From contig JAHHLF010000275.1 in assembly GCA_018679315.1 (NCBI GenBank), positions 1 through 10,089 of the forward strand: a stretch of DNA of 10,089 nt, given 5' to 3'. This document shows positions 1-7,110 of the stretch, in pieces. Position numbers and translations under genes: made by a program. This DNA is from Bacteroidia bacterium. GTDB taxonomy: Bacteria > Bacteroidota > Bacteroidia > Flavobacteriales > Flavobacteriaceae. Each line of letters opens with the position of its first letter. The first letter of the stretch is position 1. The notes beneath the pieces were generated by a model. That model saw only the letters and a list, made by a program, of their open reading frames with translations, ran no database searches and was not told the origin of the DNA.

Positions 1-2
1 GT

Positions 3-956
3 ACATATTTGAGTTTTGAAAACAGGGATGATCAATTCACCGGGGGTATAAAAATGATACCTATCAGCACCCCAAAGGGAGAATTCAAGGTGTGGACAAA
101 GCGTGTAGGTAACAATCCTGCTAAGAAAGTCCTCCTGCTCCATGGCGGGCCAGGGATGACCCATGAGCTCTATGAATGTGCAGATGGGTACTTTCCACAG
201 GAAGGCATAGAGTATATATACTATGATCAATTAGGTTCTTATTACAGCGACCAGCCGGATGATCTGGATCTATGGACCACGGAACGCTTTGTTGAAGAAG
301 TAGAGCAAGTGAGGCAAGCACTGGGACTAGATCCTTCAAATTTCTATTTACTCGGACAATCCTGGGGCGGTATCCTTGCTATGGAATACGCCTTAAAATA
401 TCAGAAGAATCTAAAAGGACTCATCATTTCCAATATGATGAGCAGTATTCCGGAGTACAATGCCTATGCGCAGGAAGTACTGGGCCCACAGTTAGATCCC
501 GAAATTTACAAAGAAGTCAAAGCCCTGGAAGATGCCGGGGATTACAGCAATCCCAGGTATGGAGAATTATTGTTTGAACACTATTATACAGAGCACGTCC
601 TTCGTATGCCGCCGGATCAATGGCCTGAGGCTGTAATGCGTACTTTGAAACACGGGAACAATCAGGTATATGTCCATATGCAAGGCTACAGTGAATTTGG
701 TATCACCGGGGATGCAACCCTAAAAGATTGGGATATAAAAGACCGTCTAAAAGAATTGGAAGTGCCTACCCTGGTTATTGGCGCCCAATATGACACCATG
801 GATCCGAAACACATGGAATGGATGTCTACTGAAGTACAAAATGGTCGATATCTATATTGCCCGAATGGGAGTCATCTTTCTCAATACGATGATCAAAAAA
901 CCTATTTTAACGGGGTGATCTCTTTTATTAATGATGTAGCTGACAACGCCTTTTAA
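3..956 (+). CDS. Proline iminopeptidase-family alpha/beta hydrolase (5'-partial)
   Basis: Serine aminopeptidase of the S33 / tricorn-interacting factor F1 type, expected to release N-terminal proline or other residues from short peptides. Numbering from the TTG at 9, the oxyanion motif HGGPG lies at 45-49, DQLGSYYSDQP at 73-83, the nucleophile elbow GQSWGG at 116-121 (Ser118), the acid in GAQYDTMDP (Asp262) and the catalytic His in NGSHLS (His289). The fold is therefore complete to the C-terminus. The start is doubtful. TTG at 9 and ATG at 54 are possible, but the frame stays open to the window edge (ACA TAT before the TTG). Relatives I recall carry an exported or lipoprotein leader followed by a similar stretch before MIPI. 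I infer that the true start lies upstream of this window, possibly with a signal peptide. The gene converges on the tas-like gene and their stop codons overlap. Family assignment is firm; substrate and cell location are inferred. Confidence 0.9.
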   Translation, partial: TYLSFENRDDQFTGGIKMIPISTPKGEFKVWTKRVGNNPAKKVLLLHGGPGMTHELYECADGYFPQEGIEYIYYDQLGSYYSDQPDDLDLWTTERFVEEVEQVRQALGLDPSNFYLLGQSWGGILAMEYALKYQKNLKGLIISNMMSSIPEYNAYAQEVLGPQLDPEIYKEVKALEDAGDYSNPRYGELLFEHYYTEHVLRMPPDQWPEAVMRTLKHGNNQVYVHMQGYSEFGITGDATLKDWDIKDRLKELEVPTLVIGAQYDTMDPKHMEWMSTEVQNGRYLYCPNGSHLSQYDDQKTYFNGVISFINDVADNAF

Positions 957-1993
957 GGAGCAGGATTTGGAATATCTTCATGGATCTTTTCGATTGATTT
1001 GATGAGTTCAGTGCTCAAATCAATATCAATACTCCCAATGTTCTCTTTTAGCTGATCCATGCTCGTAGCACCAATAATATTTGCAGTGACGAAGGGGCGA
1101 GAGGTTACAAAGGCCAAGGCCATTTGAGTCAGGCTTATGCCATTCTCCTGTGCCAGTTCATAGTATCTCTGTACAGCAGCTTCAGAATTAGGTTTGCTAT
1201 AGCGATTATAATTTGGAAAAAGGGTGACCCGGGCATTGGCCGGTTTCATTCCACCCATATATTTTCCGGTTAACACGCCAAATGCCAGAGGCGAATAAGC
1301 CAATAAGCCTATTTCCTCTCGCATCGCAATTTCCGATGTACCTACTTCAAACAAGCGGTTGAGCATATTATATGGATTTTGAACAGTGATCATCCGTGGC
1401 AACGATTCGTGAACCTTGCTTTCTTCCAGGAATCGCATACAGCCCCAAGGGGTTTCATTGGAAAGTCCAACCTGGCGTATCTTTCCTTCCTCCCGAAGGT
1501 CGCGTAAGGTTTCCAGAACCTGATGGATGTTATCTTCCCAATAATCCTTAGTTGAATGGGTATAGCCACGCTGACCAAAAAAATTAGTGTGTCTTTCGGG
1601 CCAATGAAGTTGGTATAGGTCAATGTAATCTGTCTGCAGCCGCTTAAGGCTGCCATCAACTGCCTCAATTAGTGAATCCCTGCTAAATCCAGTAGTTCTG
1701 ATGAATTTTGTGTAATCTCCCCTCCCTGCAATTTTAGATGCCAGAATTATTTTATCCCTATTTCCGGTTTTTTTGAACCAATTTCCGATGATGGTTTCTG
1801 TCACGGCATAGAGCTCTTTCATTGCCGGAACAGGATACAATTCTGCAGTATCAAAGAAGTTGATCCCCTGGTCAAAGGCATAGTCCATTTGTTGATGGCC
1901 TTCAGCTTCGTTGTTTTGACGTCCCCATGTCATGGTTCCCAAACAAATTTTGCTGACTTCAATATCGGTATGCGGTAGGGTTGTGTAGATCAC
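953..1993 (-). CDS. tas: Tas-like NADP(H)-dependent aldo/keto reductase
   Basis: Cytoplasmic aldo/keto reductase, a TIM-barrel oxidoreductase acting on carbonyl compounds with NADPH. The 346 residues match the length of E. coli Tas as I recall it, and the sequence follows it from end to end: LGTMTWG at 18-24, NFFDTAELYPVP at 45-56, VGLSNET at 175-181, VQNPYN at 204-209, LTGKY at 241-245, IIGATSMDQLKEN at 306-318, and the C-terminal PAP. The catalytic tetrad is Asp48, Tyr53, Lys87 and His130. The start codon is GTG at 1991-1993. It is the only reasonable start, because an in-frame stop lies seven codons upstream and the N-terminus aligns with Tas there. It lies 65 bases downstream of xth on the same strand, and a -7 promoter consensus in the gap suggests separate transcription. 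The physiological substrate is unknown. E. coli Tas was linked to suppression of tyrosine auxotrophy, which says little about the role here. Confidence 0.93.
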   Translation of the reverse strand: MIYTTLPHTDIEVSKICLGTMTWGRQNNEAEGHQQMDYAFDQGINFFDTAELYPVPAMKELYAVTETIIGNWFKKTGNRDKIILASKIAGRGDYTKFIRTTGFSRDSLIEAVDGSLKRLQTDYIDLYQLHWPERHTNFFGQRGYTHSTKDYWEDNIHQVLETLRDLREEGKIRQVGLSNETPWGCMRFLEESKVHESLPRMITVQNPYNMLNRLFEVGTSEIAMREEIGLLAYSPLAFGVLTGKYMGGMKPANARVTLFPNYNRYSKPNSEAAVQRYYELAQENGISLTQMALAFVTSRPFVTANIIGATSMDQLKENIGSIDIDLSTELIKSIEKIHEDIPNPAP

Positions 1994-2020
1994 GTATTCG
2001 AGAAGCTTACTCTATCTTTT

Positions 2021-2056
2021 CAAAAATACTTAATCCAAGCGGGATTTTCCCACAAA
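2021..2056 (-). promoter_or_regulatory. Candidate Bacteroidetes-type promoter for the tas-like gene
   Basis: On the minus strand TATTTTTG (2021-2028) fits the Bacteroidetes -7 consensus TAnnTTTG exactly. TTTG (2053-2056), matching the -33 element, lies 24 bases upstream. This spacing is slightly longer than the usual range of roughly 17-23. The -7 element ends 27 bases before the GTG start, leaving a plausible short leader. All of it lies in the 65-base gap after xth. The assignment is inferred from consensus and position only. Confidence 0.45.
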
Positions 2057-2058
2057 GC

Positions 2059-2820
2059 TTAGTCGATTTCCACCAAAACAGGACAATGGTCACTGTGGAC
2101 AGCCTCGGAAAGAATTACAGAACGCCTTAGCCGGGCTTCAAGGGGACGGCTAACCATGGCATAATCTAAGCGCCATCCTTTATTATTAGCGCGCGAATTT
2201 GCCCGATAGCTCCACCATGTATAATTATGAGGTTCCGGATTTAAATGCCGGAAGCTGTCAATAAAACCACTGGAGAGAAAGTTCGTCATCCACTGGCGTT
2301 CTACAGGGAGAAAACCGGATACATTCTTATTCCGGACCGGGTCGTGGATATCTATGGCTTCATGGCATACATTGTAATCGCCACAAACGACCAGGTTGGG
2401 TGAGGCTTTCCTTAAGCCCGTTACATATTCCTTAAAATCGGCCATGTATTGCAATTTGAAATCCAACCGATCCAGATTACTCCCGGATGGAACGTAAACA
2501 GATAAGACAGAAAGTCCATTGAAATCGGCTTTTAGATTTCTGCCTTCATTATCCATATATGCAATTCCCGTCCCATACGAAACATTATCAGGTTTGTTCT
2601 TGCTTAAGATCGCTACTCCGCTATACCCTTTTTTTTGTGCACTAAACCAATGCTGGTGTTCATATCCCAGGGCTTTAAACGCTTGCGTATCTATCTGCTC
2701 TTCCATGGCCTTGATCTCTTGCAGGCAGATCACATCCGGGTCTGAAGCCTTTAGCCAGGAAACAAAGCCTTTATTCATTGCGGCCCTGATACCATTTACA
2801 TTGTAGGTGAGTATTTTCAT
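2059..2820 (-). CDS. xth: Exodeoxyribonuclease III (AP endonuclease, EEP family)
   Basis: Mg-dependent 3'-5' exonuclease and apurinic/apyrimidinic endonuclease of base-excision repair, cytoplasmic. From the chosen start the protein has 253 residues, usual for this family. Visible motifs are NVNGIRAA (7-14; Asn7), CLQEIKA (32-38; Glu35), YVPSGS (109-114; Tyr109), GDYNV (147-151; Asp148 and Asn150), WRLDY (216-220; Asp219) and SDHCPV (243-248; Asp244 and His245). All catalytic and metal-binding positions are present. The start is ATG at 2818-2820. The frame also has a TTG at 2836-2838, adding six residues, but the protein core begins at MKILTYN as in other family members. The candidate -7 element at 2836-2843 also overlaps that TTG, so the shorter form is preferred. 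It is first in a codirectional pair with the tas-like gene and divergent from the outer-membrane gene at 2905. No Shine-Dalgarno is visible, as is normal for this phylum. Confidence 0.96.
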   Translation of the reverse strand: MKILTYNVNGIRAAMNKGFVSWLKASDPDVICLQEIKAMEEQIDTQAFKALGYEHQHWFSAQKKGYSGVAILSKNKPDNVSYGTGIAYMDNEGRNLKADFNGLSVLSVYVPSGSNLDRLDFKLQYMADFKEYVTGLRKASPNLVVCGDYNVCHEAIDIHDPVRNKNVSGFLPVERQWMTNFLSSGFIDSFRHLNPEPHNYTWWSYRANSRANNKGWRLDYAMVSRPLEARLRRSVILSEAVHSDHCPVLVEID

Positions 2821-2835
2821 AAAAATTGCTTCTGC

Positions 2836-2871
2836 CAAAAATAGGAAAGTTAGAAGTTATGACCACCCAAA
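2836..2871 (-). promoter_or_regulatory. Candidate Bacteroidetes-type promoter for xth
   Basis: On the minus strand TATTTTTG (2836-2843) is an exact TAnnTTTG -7 match 15 bases before the xth ATG. TTTG (2868-2871) lies 24 bases upstream as a possible -33 element. The octamer and spacing are the same as at the tas-like gene. The predicted transcript start is only about ten bases before the ATG, so the leader would be very short. No equally good element was found for the divergent gene at 2905. The assignment is by consensus only. Confidence 0.45.
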
Positions 2872-2904
2872 GGAAATAGCTATATTCACTCTATAATTAT
2901 TCCT

Positions 2905-3453
2905 ATGAAATATCCCCTGCTGATCATACTTCTGACCCTTTTTTCATTTCAAACACTTCAAGCACAGGATGTCATAGATCAAGACGTTTCTGACAGGAAT
3001 GAACTTAAGTTAAACGCATTTAATTTGATTGCTTTTACGGCTATTGACATCAACTATGAACGTCTGATAAATGAAGAGGCTTCCTTTGGCACAGGCCTGT
3101 TTATCAATACCGGGGATGATAATGATTTTGGATATTACAGGACATTTTCCTTAACCCCTTACTATAGGCAATTCTTTTCTAAAAGATATGCCAAAGGGTT
3201 TTTTGTGGAAGGATTTGCTATGCTCAATTCAGGAAAAGAAATTTATGATCTATTTCTCGAAGACCAGGGCGGTCAGGCAAGGGAGGATTCCTTCACGGCA
3301 TTTGCCCTTGGTATTTCTGTTGGCGGGAAATTTGTAACCACTCGTGGCTTTGTGGCCGAGATCTATGCCGGTATTGGAAGAAATCTATTTGGGGTAGATC
3401 TTGCTCCTGAAGTTATTGGCAGAGGCGGTATATCATTAGGATTCAGATTTTAG
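2905..3453 (+). CDS. Small secreted outer-membrane beta-barrel-like protein (DUF3575-like)
   Basis: Predicted exported protein of 182 residues. Residues 1-20 are a clear signal peptide: Lys2, a hydrophobic core LLIILLTLFSF, and a likely cleavage after LQA before QD. The mature part alternates polar and hydrophobic residues in short segments, for example LKLNAFNLIAFTAIDINYERLI (35-56, which I split as the barrel's first strands), FSLTPYYRQFF (81-91), GFFVEGFAML (98-107), FALGISVGGKF (133-143) and GISLGFRF (175-182). The terminal aromatic Phe is typical of proteins inserted by BamA. The ELKLNA...YERL start and the TPYYR...GFFVEGF segment resemble DUF3575-type outer-membrane proteins of Bacteroidetes, from memory and unaligned. 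It is first in a pair: the TonB-dependent receptor begins 17 bases after its stop, so the two are probably co-transcribed. It may be an accessory surface component. No specific function can be assigned. Confidence 0.8.
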   Translation: MKYPLLIILLTLFSFQTLQAQDVIDQDVSDRNELKLNAFNLIAFTAIDINYERLINEEASFGTGLFINTGDDNDFGYYRTFSLTPYYRQFFSKRYAKGFFVEGFAMLNSGKEIYDLFLEDQGGQAREDSFTAFALGISVGGKFVTTRGFVAEIYAGIGRNLFGVDLAPEVIGRGGISLGFRF

Positions 3454-3470
3454 AAACTCTATTCAAGCAT

Positions 3471-5537
3471 ATGAGGCGCTACTTGATTGCTCTCTTTACA
3501 ATACTTTCGTTGAATGCAATACTGGGTCAGCAAGTAAAAACTGACAGTATTACACGATTACCCGGGATCACACTCACCGAACCGGCTAAAAGCCGGGAAT
3601 TAGGCATTACTACTTCTTCCGTACTCAGAGAGTCTGCCCTGGAACAGTTCGGGCCAATAGATTTTGCTTCAACCCTCAATCAGACCTCCGGGGTATTCCT
3701 GTTATCAGGGGCCCTAAATACTAATAGGATCACTATTCGCGGGGTGGGTGCGCGCACTCCATTTGGTACGGATAAATTGCGACTCTATTACAAGAATATC
3801 CCCGTCACAAACGGAACGGGTGTCTCTACTTTGGAGGCTTTTGACCTTGAAGATCTCTACGCCATAGAAATCGTGAAAGGTCCTAAGGCTTCGGCATATG
3901 GTAGTGCTTTAGGCGGAGCGATCCTGCTTAAACCCGAGGTCCCCTCCGGGAAAACTCTTTTAAAAAATTCCTTGAACCTGGGGTCTTATCAATTGATTAA
4001 AGATCATCTGAGTTTTACTACGTCGGAATCCAATTTCTCTATGCGCGTCAACGCCAATCTAATGCGAACAGATGGTTATAGGGAAAACAATGATTTTGAA
4101 AGAAATGGATTCCTTGCTGATGCGACGATCGGCATAAATTCTAAACACAGTCTCAGCCTGTTGCTCAACTACATGGATTATAATGCCCAGATCCCCAGCT
4201 CCTTAAACGAAACGGATTTTAACTCAGCGCCTACCAAAGCAGCTTTTACCTGGTCTGAGGCCAGAGGCTTTGAAGACAATCAATATACCTTAACCGGGCT
4301 AAACTGGAAATACGATATTTCCTCAGCCCTATCCAGTGAGCAATCTGTTTTTTATACCTACCTGGATCATTATGAGGCCAGGCCCTTCAATATCCTCGAT
4401 GAGTTCACAAATTCCTTTGGCTGGCGCGGTTTACTCACGCACAAGTCCGCAACAAACAAAGCCATCTATCGTGTGGGCATGGAGCTCTTTAAAGATGAAT
4501 ACAATTGGGCAACTTATGAGAATTTATATGAAGACAACAATGGCCTGGGTAGCTTACAGGGATCCAGATTAAGTAGCAATAAGGAATTCCGCTCTCAATA
4601 TTTTCTTTTTGGCCAGGCACAATTTCCTGTCTCCTCTTCATTTACTATGCAATTCAACCTGAACTTGAACAGGACAACATATGATTTTCGGGATCTGTTT
4701 AACAGCGGAAGTGACAATACGAGTGCCAAAAAGAAATTTGACTGGATATTTATGCCTGGAATTGATCTCTCATATACCTTGTCCAAAGGAAAACGGATCT
4801 ATGCCAATATAAGTCGCGGTTTTTCAAATCCTGGTCTCGAAGAAACACTGACACCGGATGGACTAATTAATCCCGATCTCGAACAAGAGAAAGGATGGCA
4901 ATATGAAGTGGGTACACAACTAAATTTTCCTGAATCCGGGTGGAATGTTCAGCTTTCCATTTACCGAATGCGCATTAAAGATCTCTTGGTCTCAGACAGG
5001 ATAGGGGAAGACCAGTTTATCGGTAGAAATGCCGGGAGCACTATACACAATGGCCTGGAATTAGACCTCCAAAAGACATTTAAGGTATCTCAAGGTAGCC
5101 TTCTAATTCCATATATCAGCTACACCTTAAATGATCATGAATTTCAGGAATTTATTGATGAAGACGAGGATTATTCCGGAAACCCGTTAACTGGGGTTCC
5201 AAAGCAACGCGCAAATATGGGTGTGCGTGCCATTTTAGGCCCGAATTGGCAATGGAATATCGGATTGCAATATGTAGATGAGATCCCGCTGACAGATGCG
5301 AATACATTAAATAGCAATGATTATTTCCTATGGCACGCCAATCTCGCTTATAGCCACCAGCTATTAGATAGGTTAAAACTACAAGTTAAAATGGGCGTAA
5401 ATAATCTATTCAATGAACGCTATGCCCAATCTGTCCTGATCAATGCCAGCAGTTTTGGGGGCTCCTTGCCCAGGTATTATTATCCGGGAAATGACAGAAA
5501 TTTTTATGCAGGCCTGCACCTTGAATGGGCTCTATAA
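3471..5537 (+). CDS. TonB-dependent outer-membrane receptor
   Basis: Outer-membrane active transporter powered by the TonB-ExbBD system. The 688-residue protein has a signal peptide (about 1-19, cleaved before QQ), a short linker with a possible TonB box around ITLTE (33-37), and a plug domain of about 45-155 containing RGVGART (90-96), YYKNIPVTNGTG (106-117) and IEIVKGPKASAYGSALGGAI (132-151). A 22-strand-type barrel fills the rest, with the late motif VNNLFNERY (643-651) and a PGNDRNFYAGL segment near the end. It lacks the N-terminal CarboxypepD_reg domain of SusC-like receptors and no SusD partner is present, so it is closer to siderophore, metal or vitamin receptors. The substrate cannot be read from sequence. 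The final residues are EWAL, so the last residue is not aromatic, although Trp is third from the end. It follows the small barrel gene by 17 bases and overlaps the end of glyS by 6 bases. Confidence 0.95.
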   Translation: MRRYLIALFTILSLNAILGQQVKTDSITRLPGITLTEPAKSRELGITTSSVLRESALEQFGPIDFASTLNQTSGVFLLSGALNTNRITIRGVGARTPFGTDKLRLYYKNIPVTNGTGVSTLEAFDLEDLYAIEIVKGPKASAYGSALGGAILLKPEVPSGKTLLKNSLNLGSYQLIKDHLSFTTSESNFSMRVNANLMRTDGYRENNDFERNGFLADATIGINSKHSLSLLLNYMDYNAQIPSSLNETDFNSAPTKAAFTWSEARGFEDNQYTLTGLNWKYDISSALSSEQSVFYTYLDHYEARPFNILDEFTNSFGWRGLLTHKSATNKAIYRVGMELFKDEYNWATYENLYEDNNGLGSLQGSRLSSNKEFRSQYFLFGQAQFPVSSSFTMQFNLNLNRTTYDFRDLFNSGSDNTSAKKKFDWIFMPGIDLSYTLSKGKRIYANISRGFSNPGLEETLTPDGLINPDLEQEKGWQYEVGTQLNFPESGWNVQLSIYRMRIKDLLVSDRIGEDQFIGRNAGSTIHNGLELDLQKTFKVSQGSLLIPYISYTLNDHEFQEFIDEDEDYSGNPLTGVPKQRANMGVRAILGPNWQWNIGLQYVDEIPLTDANTLNSNDYFLWHANLAYSHQLLDRLKLQVKMGVNNLFNERYAQSVLINASSFGGSLPRYYYPGNDRNFYAGLHLEWAL

Positions 5538-5544
5538 GCGAGCC
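5528..5544. terminator. Possible bidirectional stem-loop at the receptor/glyS junction
   Basis: GGCTC (5528-5532) and GAGCC (5540-5544) form a perfect 5-bp GC-rich stem with a 7-base loop. The loop holds the receptor stop TAA (5535-5537), and the glyS stop (5532-5534 on the minus strand) straddles the stem edge. The position between convergent genes suits a bidirectional terminator. However, no T-tract follows on either strand (the nearest + strand run of six Ts is about 25 bases on), so this is weak. Confidence 0.25.
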
Positions 5545-7073
5545 AACCAGCCAGCCATATCCACTTCTTTTTTAAGAACATTTGCTACTTCACTAAGGGA
5601 AATACGGCGTTGTTCCATACTGTCGCGTTCACGAATAGTTACTGTTTGGTCTTCCAGGGTTTGATGATCAATGGTAATACAAAATGGGGTTCCTATGGCG
5701 TCTTGTCTTCTGTATCTCCTTCCAACTGCATCTTTCTCATCGTATAGAACATTGAAATGGCATTTGAGCTCATCGACAAGTTTATGCCCAATCTCAGGTA
5801 GCCCATCCTTTTTTACCAAGGGGAGGATGGCTGCTTTTACCGGTGCGAGTATAGACGGAACCTTCAATACGGTTCGCTTACTACCATTTTCCAATTCTTC
5901 CTCTTGCAAGGCATTTGAAAACACCGCCAGGAACATCCGGTCTAAACCTATTGAGGTTTCCACTACATAAGGCACATAGCTCTCATTCAATTCAGGATCA
6001 AAATACTGGAGTTTCTTCCCAGAGAACTTTTCATGACTCCCAAGGTCGAAATCTGTTCTGGAGTGGATGCCTTCCAACTCTTTAAAGCCGAATGGAAATT
6101 TAAATTCTATATCGGCGGCGGCATCTGCATAATGTGCTAATTTCTCATGATCGTGAAAGCGATAATTTTCTTCACCAAGACCAAGGGATAAATGCCATTT
6201 CATGCGTTTTTCCTTCCACTCCTCATCCCACTCCATCTGACTACCTGGCCGGATAAAGAATTGCATTTCCATTTGTTCGAATTCGCGCATTCTGAATATG
6301 AACTGACGGGCAACGATCTCATTCCTGAATGCTTTCCCAACCTGAGCAATGCCAAATGGGATCTTTAATCTCCCCGATTTTTGAACATTAAGAAAATTTA
6401 CAAATATCCCCTGTGCCGTTTCCGGACGCAAGTACAGATCGGTAGCGCTCTCTGCTGAAGCACCGAGTTTAGTGCCGAACATTAAATTAAATTGCTTGAC
6501 AACCGTCCAATTTCTCGATCCGGAGATTGGACAAGCGATCTCTAATTCTTCGATCAACATTTTTACATCCGCCAGGTCTTCCTTCTCTAAGGAACGCGCC
6601 ATTCTTTTAATGGTCGTCTCTGCCTTTTTGCGATATTCCACAACCCTCGGGTTTGTGGTGATGAATTGTTCCTCATCGAATGCTTCTCCAAAGCGCTTTT
6701 TTGCTTTCTGAATCTCCTTTTCGACCTTCCCTTCAATCTTGGCTACATGGTCTTCAATAAGTACATCTGCCCTGTATCGCTTTTTAGAATCTTTATTGTC
6801 TATTAAAGGATCGTTAAACGCATCTACATGGCCAGATGCTTTCCAGGTAGTCGGATGCATCAAGATGGCTGCATCGATCCCGACGATATTCTCGTTTAAT
6901 TGTACCATGGCTTTCCACCAATACGCCCGTAAATTATTCTTTAGCTCGGCCCCATTCTGGCCATAATCATATACTGCGCTTAGTCCATCATAGATCTCGC
7001 TTGAAGGAACTACGAATCCGTACTCCTTAGCATGGGAGATAACGTCTTTAAAATGATCTGCTGATTTTGCCAT
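5532..7073 (-). CDS. glyS: Glycine--tRNA ligase, homodimeric alpha2 type
   Basis: Class II aminoacyl-tRNA synthetase charging tRNA-Gly with glycine in the cytoplasm. From the chosen start it has 513 residues, the usual length in Bacteroidetes. It begins with GFVVPSSEIYDGLSAVYDYG (19-38; motif 1 region). It continues with KASGHVDAF (78-86), LRPETAQG (215-222), GKAFRNEI and the motif 2 segment RQFIFRMREFEQMEMQFF (about 246-273), and motif 3 GLDRMF (376-381). A C-terminal anticodon-binding domain starts near LAPVKAAILPLV (about 410) and includes VGRRYRRQDAIGTPFC. This is the single-chain eukaryote/archaeal-like form, not the alpha2beta2 bacterial form. The start is ATG at 7071-7073, giving MAKSADHFKD as in relatives. 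An upstream in-frame start would add eight residues (MLMGYFCP) that cross a hairpin and -7 element and look untranslated. It lies 37 bases after the coiled-coil gene on the same strand. No T-box leader is visible. Confidence 0.97.
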   Translation of the reverse strand: MAKSADHFKDVISHAKEYGFVVPSSEIYDGLSAVYDYGQNGAELKNNLRAYWWKAMVQLNENIVGIDAAILMHPTTWKASGHVDAFNDPLIDNKDSKKRYRADVLIEDHVAKIEGKVEKEIQKAKKRFGEAFDEEQFITTNPRVVEYRKKAETTIKRMARSLEKEDLADVKMLIEELEIACPISGSRNWTVVKQFNLMFGTKLGASAESATDLYLRPETAQGIFVNFLNVQKSGRLKIPFGIAQVGKAFRNEIVARQFIFRMREFEQMEMQFFIRPGSQMEWDEEWKEKRMKWHLSLGLGEENYRFHDHEKLAHYADAAADIEFKFPFGFKELEGIHSRTDFDLGSHEKFSGKKLQYFDPELNESYVPYVVETSIGLDRMFLAVFSNALQEEELENGSKRTVLKVPSILAPVKAAILPLVKKDGLPEIGHKLVDELKCHFNVLYDEKDAVGRRYRRQDAIGTPFCITIDHQTLEDQTVTIRERDSMEQRRISLSEVANVLKKEVDMAGWLARL

Positions 7074-7090
7074 TGGGCAAAAATAGCCCA
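7074..7090 (-). promoter_or_regulatory. Inverted repeat enclosing a -7-like element at the glyS start
   Basis: On the minus strand TGGGC, a 7-base loop TATTTTT, and GCCCA form an inverted repeat whose last base directly precedes the glyS ATG. The loop plus the next G is TATTTTTG (7078-7085), an exact match to the TAnnTTTG -7 consensus. If it is active, transcription would begin at or very near the start codon. No TTG -33 element lies at normal distance; the nearest is 31 bases upstream, at 7117-7119. It could be an internal promoter, an operator, an mRNA hairpin, or chance. Confidence 0.3.
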
Positions 7091-7110
7091 TTAGCACTAG
7101 ATAGGGAATA

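Noticed and set aside
2041..2051. GGGA-TTT-TCCC stem just after xth as a terminator
   Set aside because: It is a four-base stem with a three-base loop and no T-tract, so it is too weak.
2003..2061. AAGCTTA present twice (2003-2009 and 2055-2061) flanking the xth-tas gap
   Set aside because: The copies are seven bases long, and one copy includes the xth stop codon. This is too short to argue for a repeat or a mobile-element scar.
2836..2838. TTG as the xth start, adding six residues
   Set aside because: The family begins at the MKILTYN segment, and the TTG overlaps the candidate -7 element, so it would lie outside the transcript.
2872..2904. Fur-like operator before the small barrel/TonB receptor pair
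   Set aside because: The region is AT-rich with ATAATTATT, but no convincing match to the 19-base Fur consensus was seen.
5507..5518. Perfect 12-base palindrome TGCAGGCCTGCA near the end of the receptor gene
   Set aside because: It is inside coding sequence for a conserved C-terminal barrel motif and is not followed by a T-tract on either strand.
6472..6966. Open frames on the + strand opposite glyS, and similar ones opposite other genes
   Set aside because: They lie antisense to strongly conserved proteins, have no recognisable product, and look like shadows of the real reading frames.
7074..7110. T-box or other riboswitch ahead of glyS
   Set aside because: The gap is only 37 bases and lacks the conserved T-box core. 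T-boxes are also essentially absent from this phylum.
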